A stretch of 64,000 bases of DNA, taken from positions 1 to 64,000 of the forward strand of contig PBPC01000077.1 of NCBI GenBank assembly GCA_002724575.1, given 5' to 3'. This document shows positions 48,863-57,542 of the stretch, one piece after another (the first letter of the stretch is position 1; each line of letters begins with the position of its first letter). The notes beneath the pieces were generated by a model. That model made no database searches and was not told the origin of the DNA. It was given only the letters and a program-made list of their open reading frames with translations. Made by a program: the position numbers and the translations under genes. Origin of the DNA: Gemmatimonadota bacterium. GTDB taxonomy: Bacteria; Gemmatimonadota; Gemmatimonadetes; Longimicrobiales; Gaopeijiaceae.

Positions 48863-50569
48863 ATGCCAAGGCAACTCAGGTCAACCGATGTCGTTATTGT
48901 TGGAATGGGCGCAGCCGGAGGCGTAGCTGCGCTACCCTTGGCTGAAGCAGGACTGGATGTGGTGGGTCTCGAGGCGGGTACCTGGCTAGACCAGCGTGAC
49001 TTTGCACCTGACGAGATCCGTAACAACTACCGTGACTGGCCGATGCTCGTAAAGAAGTGTGAGAACGAACGACCCACATCCCGAGCAACATCCGCAACGA
49101 ACGCCAACCGTGTAGGCGGACACCCGATGATGAATGCGGTTGGTGGAACCGCAGTCCACTATTGGGCACAAAGTTGGCGCCTCAATCCTTGGGATTTCCA
49201 GGTTGTAAGCGAGACTACACGTCGCTACGGGCGGTCCAAGATCCCATCGAATTCAACTGTTGAAGATTGGCCGTTTGGGTATGATGAACTCGAACCCTAC
49301 TACGACCGGGTCGAACGCGAGATCGGAGTGTCAGGACAAGCAGGCAACGTTGGCGGCCAGATCGATTTGAAGGGGAATAGGTTTGAGGGACCCCGGAAGC
49401 GACCCTATCCCATGCCCCCCCTACGTTGGACGGGTTTTCTTGAAACGATGGCTGACGCTGCTCACTCACTCGGGTGGCATCCCTTTCCAGGTCCCGCAGC
49501 AATCAACTCCGAGCGTTACGATGGCCGCGCCGGCTGTGCCTACCATGGCTTTTGTGCCAAGGGCGGCTGCCCCGTCAACGCAAAGAATTCACCGCACCTG
49601 ACTACAATTCCGAAAGCTCTCGACACTGGCAATCTGCGGATCGTGACCCAGGCCCACGTAACAACCCTCGAGATGGACGGTGAGGGCCGGGTAACAGGCG
49701 TGAACTATGTGGTCGGGAACGAGGAGTACTTCCAACCGGCTAAGGTCGTACTGCTAGCCTGCTACACGTACGAAAACGTGCGGCTGCTTCTGCTCTCCAA
49801 GTCGAGTGCCTATCCGGACGGTCTATCAAATAATCACGGACAGGTCGGACGTCACTATTTCAGCCACCATCAAGGTGCGGCCGTTAGTGCGCTCTTCCCG
49901 TTTGACCTCAAGTCTTGGTATGGACTGCCAGCTCAAGGCGTCGCGATTGATGACTGGGCTGATGACAACTTTGACCACGCAGGGCACGACTTTATCGGAG
50001 GTGGTAACCTGTGGGTGATGTCTGACCGACGACCGATCTCAGCGGCGAGCATGAGCACCTACGGTAACGGACGGAACTGGGGCTCCGGATGGAAGCGGTT
50101 CATTCGGGAAAATGCTGACCGTTCACACTCGTCTTACATCCAAAAAACGACACTCCCTTACGAAGACAATTACCTCGATCTTGATCCTACCGTCACCGAC
50201 GAACTTGGCCTCCCGGTGATTCGGATCACCGCTCAATTCAAGCAGAACGAGCGTGCGATAGCCGAATTCACCCAGAATCGTATGGAGGAATGGTACCGGG
50301 AAGCGGGCGCTATTGAAGTTACCCGGGGCGGGCTTGGTAACTCGATGGGCATCTCCACACACGCCTACGGAGGCACCCGCATGGGACACGACCCGGAGAC
50401 GAATGTTGTTAATCCGTGGGGCTTTTCACACGAGTCGCCGAACCTAGGAATCCTTGGTGCCTCGGTGATGGGAACGAGCGGTGCACGGAATCCGACGCTT
50501 ACGTCACAGGCACTCGCTTGGCGCAGCGCAGCCCACCTCGTCGAGAACTGGGAAGACGTTTCCAGCTAG
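48863..50569 (+). CDS. GMC-family oxidoreductase
   Basis: 'VVIVGMGAAGGVAALPLAEAGLDVVGLEAG'; 'THAYGGTRMGHDPETNVVNPWGFSHESPNLGILGASVMGTSGARNPTLTSQALAWRSAAHL'. Confidence 0.92.
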   Translation: MPRQLRSTDVVIVGMGAAGGVAALPLAEAGLDVVGLEAGTWLDQRDFAPDEIRNNYRDWPMLVKKCENERPTSRATSATNANRVGGHPMMNAVGGTAVHYWAQSWRLNPWDFQVVSETTRRYGRSKIPSNSTVEDWPFGYDELEPYYDRVEREIGVSGQAGNVGGQIDLKGNRFEGPRKRPYPMPPLRWTGFLETMADAAHSLGWHPFPGPAAINSERYDGRAGCAYHGFCAKGGCPVNAKNSPHLTTIPKALDTGNLRIVTQAHVTTLEMDGEGRVTGVNYVVGNEEYFQPAKVVLLACYTYENVRLLLLSKSSAYPDGLSNNHGQVGRHYFSHHQGAAVSALFPFDLKSWYGLPAQGVAIDDWADDNFDHAGHDFIGGGNLWVMSDRRPISAASMSTYGNGRNWGSGWKRFIRENADRSHSSYIQKTTLPYEDNYLDLDPTVTDELGLPVIRITAQFKQNERAIAEFTQNRMEEWYREAGAIEVTRGGLGNSMGISTHAYGGTRMGHDPETNVVNPWGFSHESPNLGILGASVMGTSGARNPTLTSQALAWRSAAHLVENWEDVSS

Positions 50570-50612
50570 ACTGACTGCCGAATAGAGAACAAAGCAAGGC
50601 TTAGAAAAGCAA

Positions 50613-51062
50613 ATGGGTACGGGAACCTTCGCAGCGGTAGTGATCGTTGGAGTGATGCTCTTATTGCTTATCTCGACTTTTATTCGTCAAAAGAAATCGG
50701 ACGAGGCAGCAATCCGACGAAAAGTAAGATCGACCCTTATAGAAGAGACGACTGGCGTCTCTATTAATGAGCGGCTAAAAGCGAAGAGGAAATCAATCTC
50801 GCGTCCTGAAAATGTTGATTTCTGTGAACTACGTTCTGCCAAGAGACTTGATCTGCCCGAGCGTGTGGATGGGTGGCTCGACCTTGAGGGCCTGACTACG
50901 TCGCGGGGACTGAAGCTACCTGAGCGGGTGGGCGGAGACATTTACTTCTGGTCCCTGTCCAAATCTGAGTACGACCGACTATCCCACGGCCCCGTTCGGA
51001 TGGGCGGCAAAGTCCGCTTCGAGCCGTTAGTCGACTACACTCAGCTTAGGTTCAGCAACTAG
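50613..51062 (+). CDS. Membrane-anchored hypothetical protein
   Basis: Single N-terminal TM 'FAAVVIVGVMLLLLISTFI' followed by charged region with repeated 'LDLPERVDGWLDLEGL/LKLPERVGGDIYFWSL' units. Confidence 0.55.
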   Translation: MGTGTFAAVVIVGVMLLLLISTFIRQKKSDEAAIRRKVRSTLIEETTGVSINERLKAKRKSISRPENVDFCELRSAKRLDLPERVDGWLDLEGLTTSRGLKLPERVGGDIYFWSLSKSEYDRLSHGPVRMGGKVRFEPLVDYTQLRFSN

Positions 51063-52732
51063 TTCCCCCCGAATAGTTCTCCGAAGAAATCCCCTGGGTT
51101 CCAGGTGGGCCGTGCCGTTTCCTGAGCTATGATGTAACCAGTCAAGAAGTTCACGCGAGTATGTGCAGCACCTGCTTCAAAATCGAAGCCTTGGTCAACC
51201 TCATCAAAGGGTGTGTGATACAGGTTTTGGCGGAACGCCGTATTGATCGCTCCACCATCTAAATTTGGATCCCCTGTCTCAAAACCGCTCTTGATGAACA
51301 GCGATGGAATGCCGCGTCTCACAAAACTGAAATGGTCACTCCGGATGAACAGGACCTGTTCGGGTATTGGATCCGGCCCGATCGCGAGTCCGAGATGTTC
51401 TGATGCAGCACGGACCGGTGAAGCCAGGGTCGAGTGTTCCGCCCCATATGGAACAATGTCCCGTAGCGGATGAAAGAGGAACGGCATATCTAAAGAGAAG
51501 CTCGCAACCAAGCTCGACCCGGGCATCGTCGGATTCTCAACGAAATAGTCAGAGCCGAGCAACCCCCACTCTTCTGCCGTCGGGATCAAAAACAGAACTG
51601 ACCGCCGAGGTTTCGTTTCCAGGCTCGCAAACGCCCGAGCGATCTCAAGGACAATCGCTGTCCCCGAAGCATTGTCATGGGCACCATTGTAGATGGCATC
51701 CCCTTCTACCTCGACCCCGATCCCAAAGTGATCAACATGGGCTATGTACACGACGTGTTCGTCGCGAAGCACGGGGTCACTTCCCTCAAGGCGTGCTATA
51801 ACGTTCCAGCTATCAACCCTGCGGTGACTACTCGTTGTACCGATCGACACCTGCGTCGCTAGATCAAATGCCTGTGGTGTGCTTTCCGCTGCTGCGCTGA
51901 AAGCTTCTTCAATGGGCTGTGGTGCTCCCGCAAAAAGCGCGCGAGCTGCAGGGTGGTTGAGGGAGGCCGAGCCCAGGATCGCCAGATCACCTCGGTTGGG
52001 ATTGCCGTCATCGTCGAGCCATGCAAAGCTCCCGCGTTTTGAGCGCGCTAGATTGACCTCCCATCGGAACCTCGGATCCCCCGGGTAGGTGAAGCTGAGA
52101 ATACCCACAGCGCCACGAGCTATCGCCTCACTCTGCTTCGTTGCCCCTGAGGAATAGTATGCTCTCTCATTACTGGGGAATGCTGGTGGTGCCCCAGTAA
52201 GATACGCCACGATTTTCCCTTCAACATCAATGTCGGCGTAGTCATCATAGCCAAGTCCGGGAGCACTGACTCCATACCCTACAAAAGCAACAGCGGCCTC
52301 GGAGACGCTCACGGTCTCCCGAAGAGGATCAGGGCTCAAGTAGAAATCCGCGCCGTATTCGAGTTCCTCAACACCGGAAGGCGAAAAGATCCGCATGCTG
52401 CTCCCTCTTTCGATCACAAGACTCTCACGAAGAGGGACAGGCTGTTGATACGTCCCATCAATACCCGCTGGATCCAACCCAAAGGCACTAAGAGATTCCT
52501 CCACATACTGGGCAGCTCCGCTGAAACCTCGGGTTCCTGGGGCTCTCCCCTCAAGAGAATCATCCGCGAGCACCCGGATATGATGGTCGATCGCCTCAGG
52601 CCGAATCTCGCCCAGAGCCGCCTCGACGCTAGGTGTATCGAGCGCTACGGCTTTTGACTGTTCTTGGCTTCCGCAACCAGTGAGGAGGAGAAAAACCGGG
52701 ATCTGCCACGCTATGGGAATGAATCGGTTCAT
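51059..52732 (-). CDS. M28-family peptidase lipoprotein
   Basis: Lipobox 'LLLTGCGS'; 'EHVVYIAHVDHFGIG...IYNGAHDNASGTAIVLEIARAFA', 'FLIPTAEEWGLLGSDYFVENP'. Confidence 0.9.
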   Translation of the reverse strand: MNRFIPIAWQIPVFLLLTGCGSQEQSKAVALDTPSVEAALGEIRPEAIDHHIRVLADDSLEGRAPGTRGFSGAAQYVEESLSAFGLDPAGIDGTYQQPVPLRESLVIERGSSMRIFSPSGVEELEYGADFYLSPDPLRETVSVSEAAVAFVGYGVSAPGLGYDDYADIDVEGKIVAYLTGAPPAFPSNERAYYSSGATKQSEAIARGAVGILSFTYPGDPRFRWEVNLARSKRGSFAWLDDDGNPNRGDLAILGSASLNHPAARALFAGAPQPIEEAFSAAAESTPQAFDLATQVSIGTTSSHRRVDSWNVIARLEGSDPVLRDEHVVYIAHVDHFGIGVEVEGDAIYNGAHDNASGTAIVLEIARAFASLETKPRRSVLFLIPTAEEWGLLGSDYFVENPTMPGSSLVASFSLDMPFLFHPLRDIVPYGAEHSTLASPVRAASEHLGLAIGPDPIPEQVLFIRSDHFSFVRRGIPSLFIKSGFETGDPNLDGGAINTAFRQNLYHTPFDEVDQGFDFEAGAAHTRVNFLTGYIIAQETARPTWNPGDFFGELFGGN

Positions 52733-52778
52733 GAAGACTGCCCCTCCTCTAAGAAAAATGCCGCCTGATTTCTTGAAA

Positions 52779-53000
52779 TCATTCGTTCTTTGTTCTCTGG
52801 CTGGACCGGGAACGTTGGTAAATCAGGGTGAAACAACCCCTCAAGATCATTAGGAATCCCACCCAGCCCCATACCTGCCCTGAGACTCCCTTGGGATCAG
52901 TAGCAAAACCCCAAGCTGTGGTCTCAGCAACCAGAAGACTTCCTAGACATATCAGGATGTAACCCGATCTGGTGGTCCCCTCATACCAAATCCTCTTCAC
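52779..53000 (-). CDS. Small two-TM hypothetical protein
   Basis: 73-aa ORF with two hydrophobic segments, same strand as and downstream of the MORN cassette. Confidence 0.4.
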   Translation of the reverse strand: MKRIWYEGTTRSGYILICLGSLLVAETTAWGFATDPKGVSGQVWGWVGFLMILRGCFTLIYQRSRSSQRTKNE

Positions 53001-53003
53001 TGC

Positions 53004-53330
53004 TTAGCAGGGGTCGTAAGTAACCGTCTCACCCCATTCCAACCACTCACCACACTTCTCGTTGTCTTTGTACATCCCCTTGTCCCGCAACTGGCCATTC
53101 TCGTGGTAACTCTCAAATAGTCCTTCCTGAACCCCATCCTTATAGGTCGTCTTCTCCCACAGCTGACCGTTGTCGAGATATATCTCTAGAGGTCCGTCTA
53201 TCTCACCATCCTTGTAGGTACCCTTAACTACTAACTGGCCCCCTTCGTAGTAAGTCTCAAAAGGTCCGTCAGGTGGCCCACCGCAGCTCACTACTAGCAC
53301 CAGACCGGCCAGCGATAGAATCCGGTTCAT
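53004..53330 (-). CDS. MORN-variant (YwqK-like) repeat lipoprotein, paralog A (3 repeats)
   Basis: Lipobox 'LVLVVSCGG'; 24-aa units such as 'YLDNGQLWEKTTYKDGVQEGLFES'; C-terminal cap 'KCGEWLEWGETVTYDPC'. Confidence 0.8.
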   Translation of the reverse strand: MNRILSLAGLVLVVSCGGPPDGPFETYYEGGQLVVKGTYKDGEIDGPLEIYLDNGQLWEKTTYKDGVQEGLFESYHENGQLRDKGMYKDNEKCGEWLEWGETVTYDPC

Positions 53331-53363
53331 CTCACTACTCCTTCAGGCTCCTCAACAGGGGTC
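53317..53363. repeat. 47-bp direct repeat copy 1 spanning a MORN gene junction
   Basis: agaatccggttcatctcactactccttcaggctcctcaacaggggtc, identical to 53950-53996. Confidence 0.9.
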
Positions 53364-53963
53364 GTAAGTAACTGTCTCACCATACTCCAACCACTCACCA
53401 CACTTCTCGTTGTCTTTGTACATCCCCTTGTCCCGCAACTGGCCATTATCGCGGTAGATCTCCCACAGTCCGTCTCTCTCTCCGTCCTTGTAGGTCGTCT
53501 TCTCCCACAGCTGACCGTTGTCATGGTACATCTCCCTTACTCCATCTAGCTCTCCGTCCTTCCAGGTCCCCTTCACCATCAACTGACCATTGTCGTGGTA
53601 CATCTCTCTCGGTCCATCGGGGTTGCCATCCTTGTACGTCTCCCTCGTCTTCAACTCCCCGTTTTCGTGGTAGGTCTCCCATGCTCCATCCAACTCCCCG
53701 CCCCTGTACCTCCCCCTTGTCCTCAACTCCCCGTTTTCGTGGTAGGTCTCAGATGCTCCGTCCAACTCCCCGTCCTTGTACCTCAACTTCAACAACAACT
53801 GACCATTCTCTTGGTACAACTCATATGGTCCGTTGAACTCGCCGTTCTTTAGGGCCCCCTGCGACTCCAACTGACCATTGTCGTAGTAACTCTCGAACGG
53901 TTCGCCTGTCGGGCTACACCCGACCATTAGAACAACACCGATCAGCGAGAGAATCCGGTTCAT
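53352..53963 (-). CDS. MORN-variant (YwqK-like) repeat lipoprotein, paralog B (7 repeats)
   Basis: Lipobox 'VVLMVGCS'; seven 24-aa units starting at 'YYDNGQLESQG'; same cap 'KCGEWLEYGETVTYDPC'. Confidence 0.82.
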   Translation of the reverse strand: MNRILSLIGVVLMVGCSPTGEPFESYYDNGQLESQGALKNGEFNGPYELYQENGQLLLKLRYKDGELDGASETYHENGELRTRGRYRGGELDGAWETYHENGELKTRETYKDGNPDGPREMYHDNGQLMVKGTWKDGELDGVREMYHDNGQLWEKTTYKDGERDGLWEIYRDNGQLRDKGMYKDNEKCGEWLEYGETVTYDPC

Positions 53964-53996
53964 CTCACTACTCCTTCAGGCTCCTCAACAGGGGTC
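53950..53996. repeat. 47-bp direct repeat copy 2 spanning a MORN gene junction
   Basis: Identical to 53317-53363. Confidence 0.9.
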
Positions 53997-54404
53997 ATAG
54001 GTGACCGTCTTGCCCTCAAACCACTCACCACACTTCCCTCCGTCATTGTAGGCACCCTTCTCATATAACTGACCGCTGTCGTAGTACTCCTCAACTGGTC
54101 CGTCCTCCACACCATCCTTGTAGGTCCCCTTCCTCCTCAACTGACCGTTGTCGTGGTAACTCTCAAACGGACCGTCCCACTTTCCGTCCCTTAGGGAACC
54201 GGTCATTCTTTTCCCCATGTTCTCCCCGAACACAGGACCAGAATAGGGTTGGCCGTCCTCTGGGTTTAGATACAACCCATCGACTCCTCGAAGAGTCCCC
54301 ATATCCCTCGGTTCCAGTTCTTGAAGAGTCTCCATATCCCGTGGTTCCGGTCCACCACACCCCACCACCAGAACCACACCAATCAACGAGAGAATCCGGT
54401 TCAT
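53985..54404 (-). CDS. MORN-variant (YwqK-like) repeat lipoprotein, paralog C (2-3 repeats)
   Basis: Lipobox 'VVLVVGCGG'; 'YHDNGQLRRKGTYKDGVEDGPVEE', 'YYDSGQLYEKGAYNDGGKCGEWFE'; cap 'KTVTYDPC'; AGGAGG upstream. Confidence 0.8.
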   Translation of the reverse strand: MNRILSLIGVVLVVGCGGPEPRDMETLQELEPRDMGTLRGVDGLYLNPEDGQPYSGPVFGENMGKRMTGSLRDGKWDGPFESYHDNGQLRRKGTYKDGVEDGPVEEYYDSGQLYEKGAYNDGGKCGEWFEGKTVTYDPC

Positions 54405-54427
54405 ACTTTACCTCCTAAGACCATCCA

Positions 54428-54459
54428 CCTTCTCAGATTACGTTGACCTCCTGAGAAGG
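54428..54459. repeat. 9-bp perfect inverted repeat upstream of MORN cassette
   Basis: CCTTCTCAG (54428-54436) / CTGAGAAGG (54451-54459). Confidence 0.7.
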
Positions 54460-54489
54460 ACCAGTTTCACCCTCCGGATGACCCTCAAA

Positions 54490-54532
54490 TATCCACCTTA
54501 TCCAGTTGGATAAGGTTTGGATAAGGTGGATA
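54490..54532. repeat. 14-bp perfect inverted repeat with an internal alternative 9-bp hairpin
   Basis: TATCCACCTTATCC (54490-54503) / GGATAAGGTGGATA (54519-54532); alternative ACCTTATCC (54495-54503)-AGTT-GGATAAGGT (54508-54516). Confidence 0.85.
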
Positions 54533-54564
54533 AGATCCAATGATACCAACGGTTTTCGGGCTAT

Positions 54565-57381
54565 CTACGGGTTGATCCAGTAGTTCACTTTAATCATCAA
54601 AACATTGTCTGCAGCAATGTTGAACATGTCATCTAGGTCCCTACCCAAATCGAAGGTTCCAACCCACCGCTCAGCTCCATCCTGTCCGTGACCCGTGATC
54701 GAGTTGATCCGACGCTGTTGCCACACAAGGAACAGTGTAGCTCCTGGCCTCCATTCCCACCGAAGCACTGCATTCCCCAGCAAGCTTCGGTAGCTAAAGT
54801 CCCGGTCAGAGACCCGGAAGTTGGCAGCGGGTCCGGCTCCGTCAGGGTCGATATTGTAACGCCCATCTTGGTCCTGAATTACCGTTCCCGCGTCTGTACC
54901 ATAATTCTGGAAGTCAAATGTTCCAGGGGACCGAAATTCTTTCAGTCCACCGTAGTCACCGACTGAGATGAAAGGTTCTACATACAATTGGAGGGAAAGC
55001 CTGGGCGAGAATGTGGCGTTCACTCTGGTCACCATTGAGAACCGTGTCCGGTCCAATTCACCAAACACATACCTGGAGCCAAAGGTCCCAACAGCAAAGG
55101 GGTCCTCAATCCGCTGCATGTATTGAGCTGTCGAATACGACCTGGTATAAGATGGCCCGAAGCTGAACTGCAAGGTCTCTCTGACACGCGCGTTCACATT
55201 CAGCTGTACACTCCTGTTCCAATCCCCGGCTTCGTTCGATCTCCATGAGTATGTGAGCCGGGGGACGACAGCTTTTCTTCCGTCTGAATTGAGATTCACA
55301 TTCCCGGCAAAGCTACCCGGCGAACGCGCCATGGGCCCACCTCTGGTCAAACGATCATCATCGGTCCAGGGATCGATCTGAACCCTCATCGAAGTGCGCC
55401 AGTAGTTAAGGAACTCAAATGAAAGACTACTGTTTACGTTTGCGAAGACCCGCTCACCTGCAAAATTCCAGACAGCGTCTGGACTAATGCTGACATTCCA
55501 GGACCGCAGAATCCTTCCGGGGTCTATCTCATTAAACTGGTAGTGCGTATCGAAGAGAATGCGGTCAGCATGCGACTGGAACCCGATATCATTGACCTCG
55601 AACCCTGGGCCCACGAATGCGATACCGTTCCGCATCGTGAACGTGCCCGCCTGTTTTCCGATATATCCCATCGCGTAATACCCAGTCAGAGATGTGGCGA
55701 ACGGATCCACCTCCAAGTGTCCAGCATCTGGTCTTTGATAGTAGCGGGCTGACGCACGTTGGGTGCGCAAAATTTGCTCTGCATCACCACGCACATAGCT
55801 ACCGGCCAGGGCTCCGCTAAAAAGCCACATCCGATCTGTCGATTCGTGGGCAAAATCGATTCCTCCGGAGTAGGCAGAGGAATGCAATCTGTTGACTAGT
55901 GTTGTTCCTGAGAGGTCACGGTTTACGGCTGTGCCTATCACACCAAACCGAGTGGCTCCTCCCTCTACCTGGCGGCGCAATCTCATAATGAAATTATTGG
56001 CTGCAGGCTCTACTAGAATTTCTTGAGATCTGCCATCAGCAGTCGTATAGGAACCCACCTCTGTTCCTGTAACCGCTTCCATAATTCCTAAGGACCAGCC
56101 ATTGCCAACTTGTCCCGTGACTTTGGCTGCCCCGAGGATCGTTGTGGCATTCGGCACCTGGGAAAAGATGGCATCCGAGGGAGTACGCCCTCTGGGCGAA
56201 CGACCAATTCTTCGTGAGTAGGCTAGCTGCGGTGGCCGGCCAACGCTTCCCATCGGCCCACCTTCACTAAAGCTGAAGATACCCGCTCCTTCCACGAAAA
56301 AAGCGCGTCTTTCAGAGAAGCGTGTCTCAAACGCTGTGAGGTTAATCACCGCTGGATCTAGCTCCACCTGCCCGAAGTCTGGATTAACTGTTGCATCCAA
56401 AGTCAGGTTGGATGCGAGTCGATATTTGAGATCCAGGCCTGCTCCTCCAAAATGATCTGCCCCGCTCCGGTATGGGTTATCAGGACCCAGGCCACCACGC
56501 TTTTCACTTGGCCCGTACTCTCCACGAGCAACAATATACGGGAGCATTTCTAAGCGCTGACCGGGCTGTATCCCTTCGATCCCATGCAGATGACCGAATC
56601 TAGATACCCCTGAGCGTTCTAGGTTCGGAGTAAACGGGAAGGTGGCATTCTCTTGATTCCGATGAATGTTCCGTTCGATCTGGACTCCCCAAACCTGTTG
56701 TTCTTCTGGGCTAAACCGGAGCTGACTGAAAGGGATGCGCATTTCTACAACCCACCCCGAATCAGAAACAGAAGTCGCTAGCTCCCACACCGGATCCCAC
56801 GACGTATCGCCTCTGCCGGTTCCATTCCTGCTTACTGTCGCATCACCTTTCACCCCGGAAGGGTTGGTCCAAAAACGGTAACCGGTTTCGTGATCGTGAT
56901 AACTGTCGATCAGAAATACAAATAAATCTGAATCACCCAATTGAGCATCACGACGTGCTAATCTCGTTGTCACTGGATTCCGATCAGTGAGCTGAGCACC
57001 GATGTAAATCGCATCTTCGTCATAGACGATGCGCACCTCAGTCCTCTCACTTACGGGCTCACCCTCGAATGGCAAAGTCTGGAGAAAGTCTGAAATCGGC
57101 GATACTTGGGACCAAACCCCCTCTTCGAGAAATCCATCAACCGTTAACGGTTCGTCCGCTTGAACTGCTTGGGCGATCGGCGCTGACTCATGATCATAGC
57201 CACCATCCACATCACTACCCTGCCGGTCTTGCTCAACCTGTGATGCCGAGGCTGGCAAAGAAGTCAGAGCCAGGATACCGAGCAAGGTAGAGGTCACCAG
57301 CGAGTGAGACCAAGGGCGCATGATCTTATCGATGAGGATGAAGGTGGGCGTCAGAATGTTCTTGCAGGATGTGAAGTACAA
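54565..57381 (-). CDS. DUF5916/CBM9-type outer-membrane-associated protein, second paralog
   Basis: 'LTVDGFLEEGVWSQVSPISDFLQTLPFEGEPVSERTEVRIVYDEDAIYIGAQL', 'NPDFGQVELDPAVINLTAFETRFSERRAFFVEGAGIF'; likely true start at 57321 (MRPWSHSL, signal peptide). Confidence 0.88.
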   Translation of the reverse strand: MYFTSCKNILTPTFILIDKIMRPWSHSLVTSTLLGILALTSLPASASQVEQDRQGSDVDGGYDHESAPIAQAVQADEPLTVDGFLEEGVWSQVSPISDFLQTLPFEGEPVSERTEVRIVYDEDAIYIGAQLTDRNPVTTRLARRDAQLGDSDLFVFLIDSYHDHETGYRFWTNPSGVKGDATVSRNGTGRGDTSWDPVWELATSVSDSGWVVEMRIPFSQLRFSPEEQQVWGVQIERNIHRNQENATFPFTPNLERSGVSRFGHLHGIEGIQPGQRLEMLPYIVARGEYGPSEKRGGLGPDNPYRSGADHFGGAGLDLKYRLASNLTLDATVNPDFGQVELDPAVINLTAFETRFSERRAFFVEGAGIFSFSEGGPMGSVGRPPQLAYSRRIGRSPRGRTPSDAIFSQVPNATTILGAAKVTGQVGNGWSLGIMEAVTGTEVGSYTTADGRSQEILVEPAANNFIMRLRRQVEGGATRFGVIGTAVNRDLSGTTLVNRLHSSAYSGGIDFAHESTDRMWLFSGALAGSYVRGDAEQILRTQRASARYYQRPDAGHLEVDPFATSLTGYYAMGYIGKQAGTFTMRNGIAFVGPGFEVNDIGFQSHADRILFDTHYQFNEIDPGRILRSWNVSISPDAVWNFAGERVFANVNSSLSFEFLNYWRTSMRVQIDPWTDDDRLTRGGPMARSPGSFAGNVNLNSDGRKAVVPRLTYSWRSNEAGDWNRSVQLNVNARVRETLQFSFGPSYTRSYSTAQYMQRIEDPFAVGTFGSRYVFGELDRTRFSMVTRVNATFSPRLSLQLYVEPFISVGDYGGLKEFRSPGTFDFQNYGTDAGTVIQDQDGRYNIDPDGAGPAANFRVSDRDFSYRSLLGNAVLRWEWRPGATLFLVWQQRRINSITGHGQDGAERWVGTFDLGRDLDDMFNIAADNVLMIKVNYWINP

Positions 57382-57542
57382 TATGAGCGTTTACCTAGCA
57401 GGTAACGGTACTTGAGCGGCGGAGAACCTCCAACGGGTAGGCCTATCCGCGCAACCTAGTTAGGGCAACTAGGAACTCCTGACAGCTCACTTGTCCTAAG
57501 CAGGTTGTGCACACTTCATCTTAACTGGGCTAGGTTTTTGGA

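Noticed and set aside
53327-53524. 65-aa ORF in an alternate frame inside the MORN paralog B gene
   Set aside because: Explained by the repetitive coding sequence read in another frame.
53004-54404. CRISPR-like array suggested by regular 72-bp periodicity
   Set aside because: The periodicity is codon-phased and encodes 24-aa MORN-type repeats with continuous reading frame; no identical repeats with unique spacers.
53004-54404. Classical toxin-antitoxin system, suggested by YwqK similarity
   Set aside because: No toxin-like partner gene is adjacent; all three genes are signal-peptide lipoproteins of the same family.
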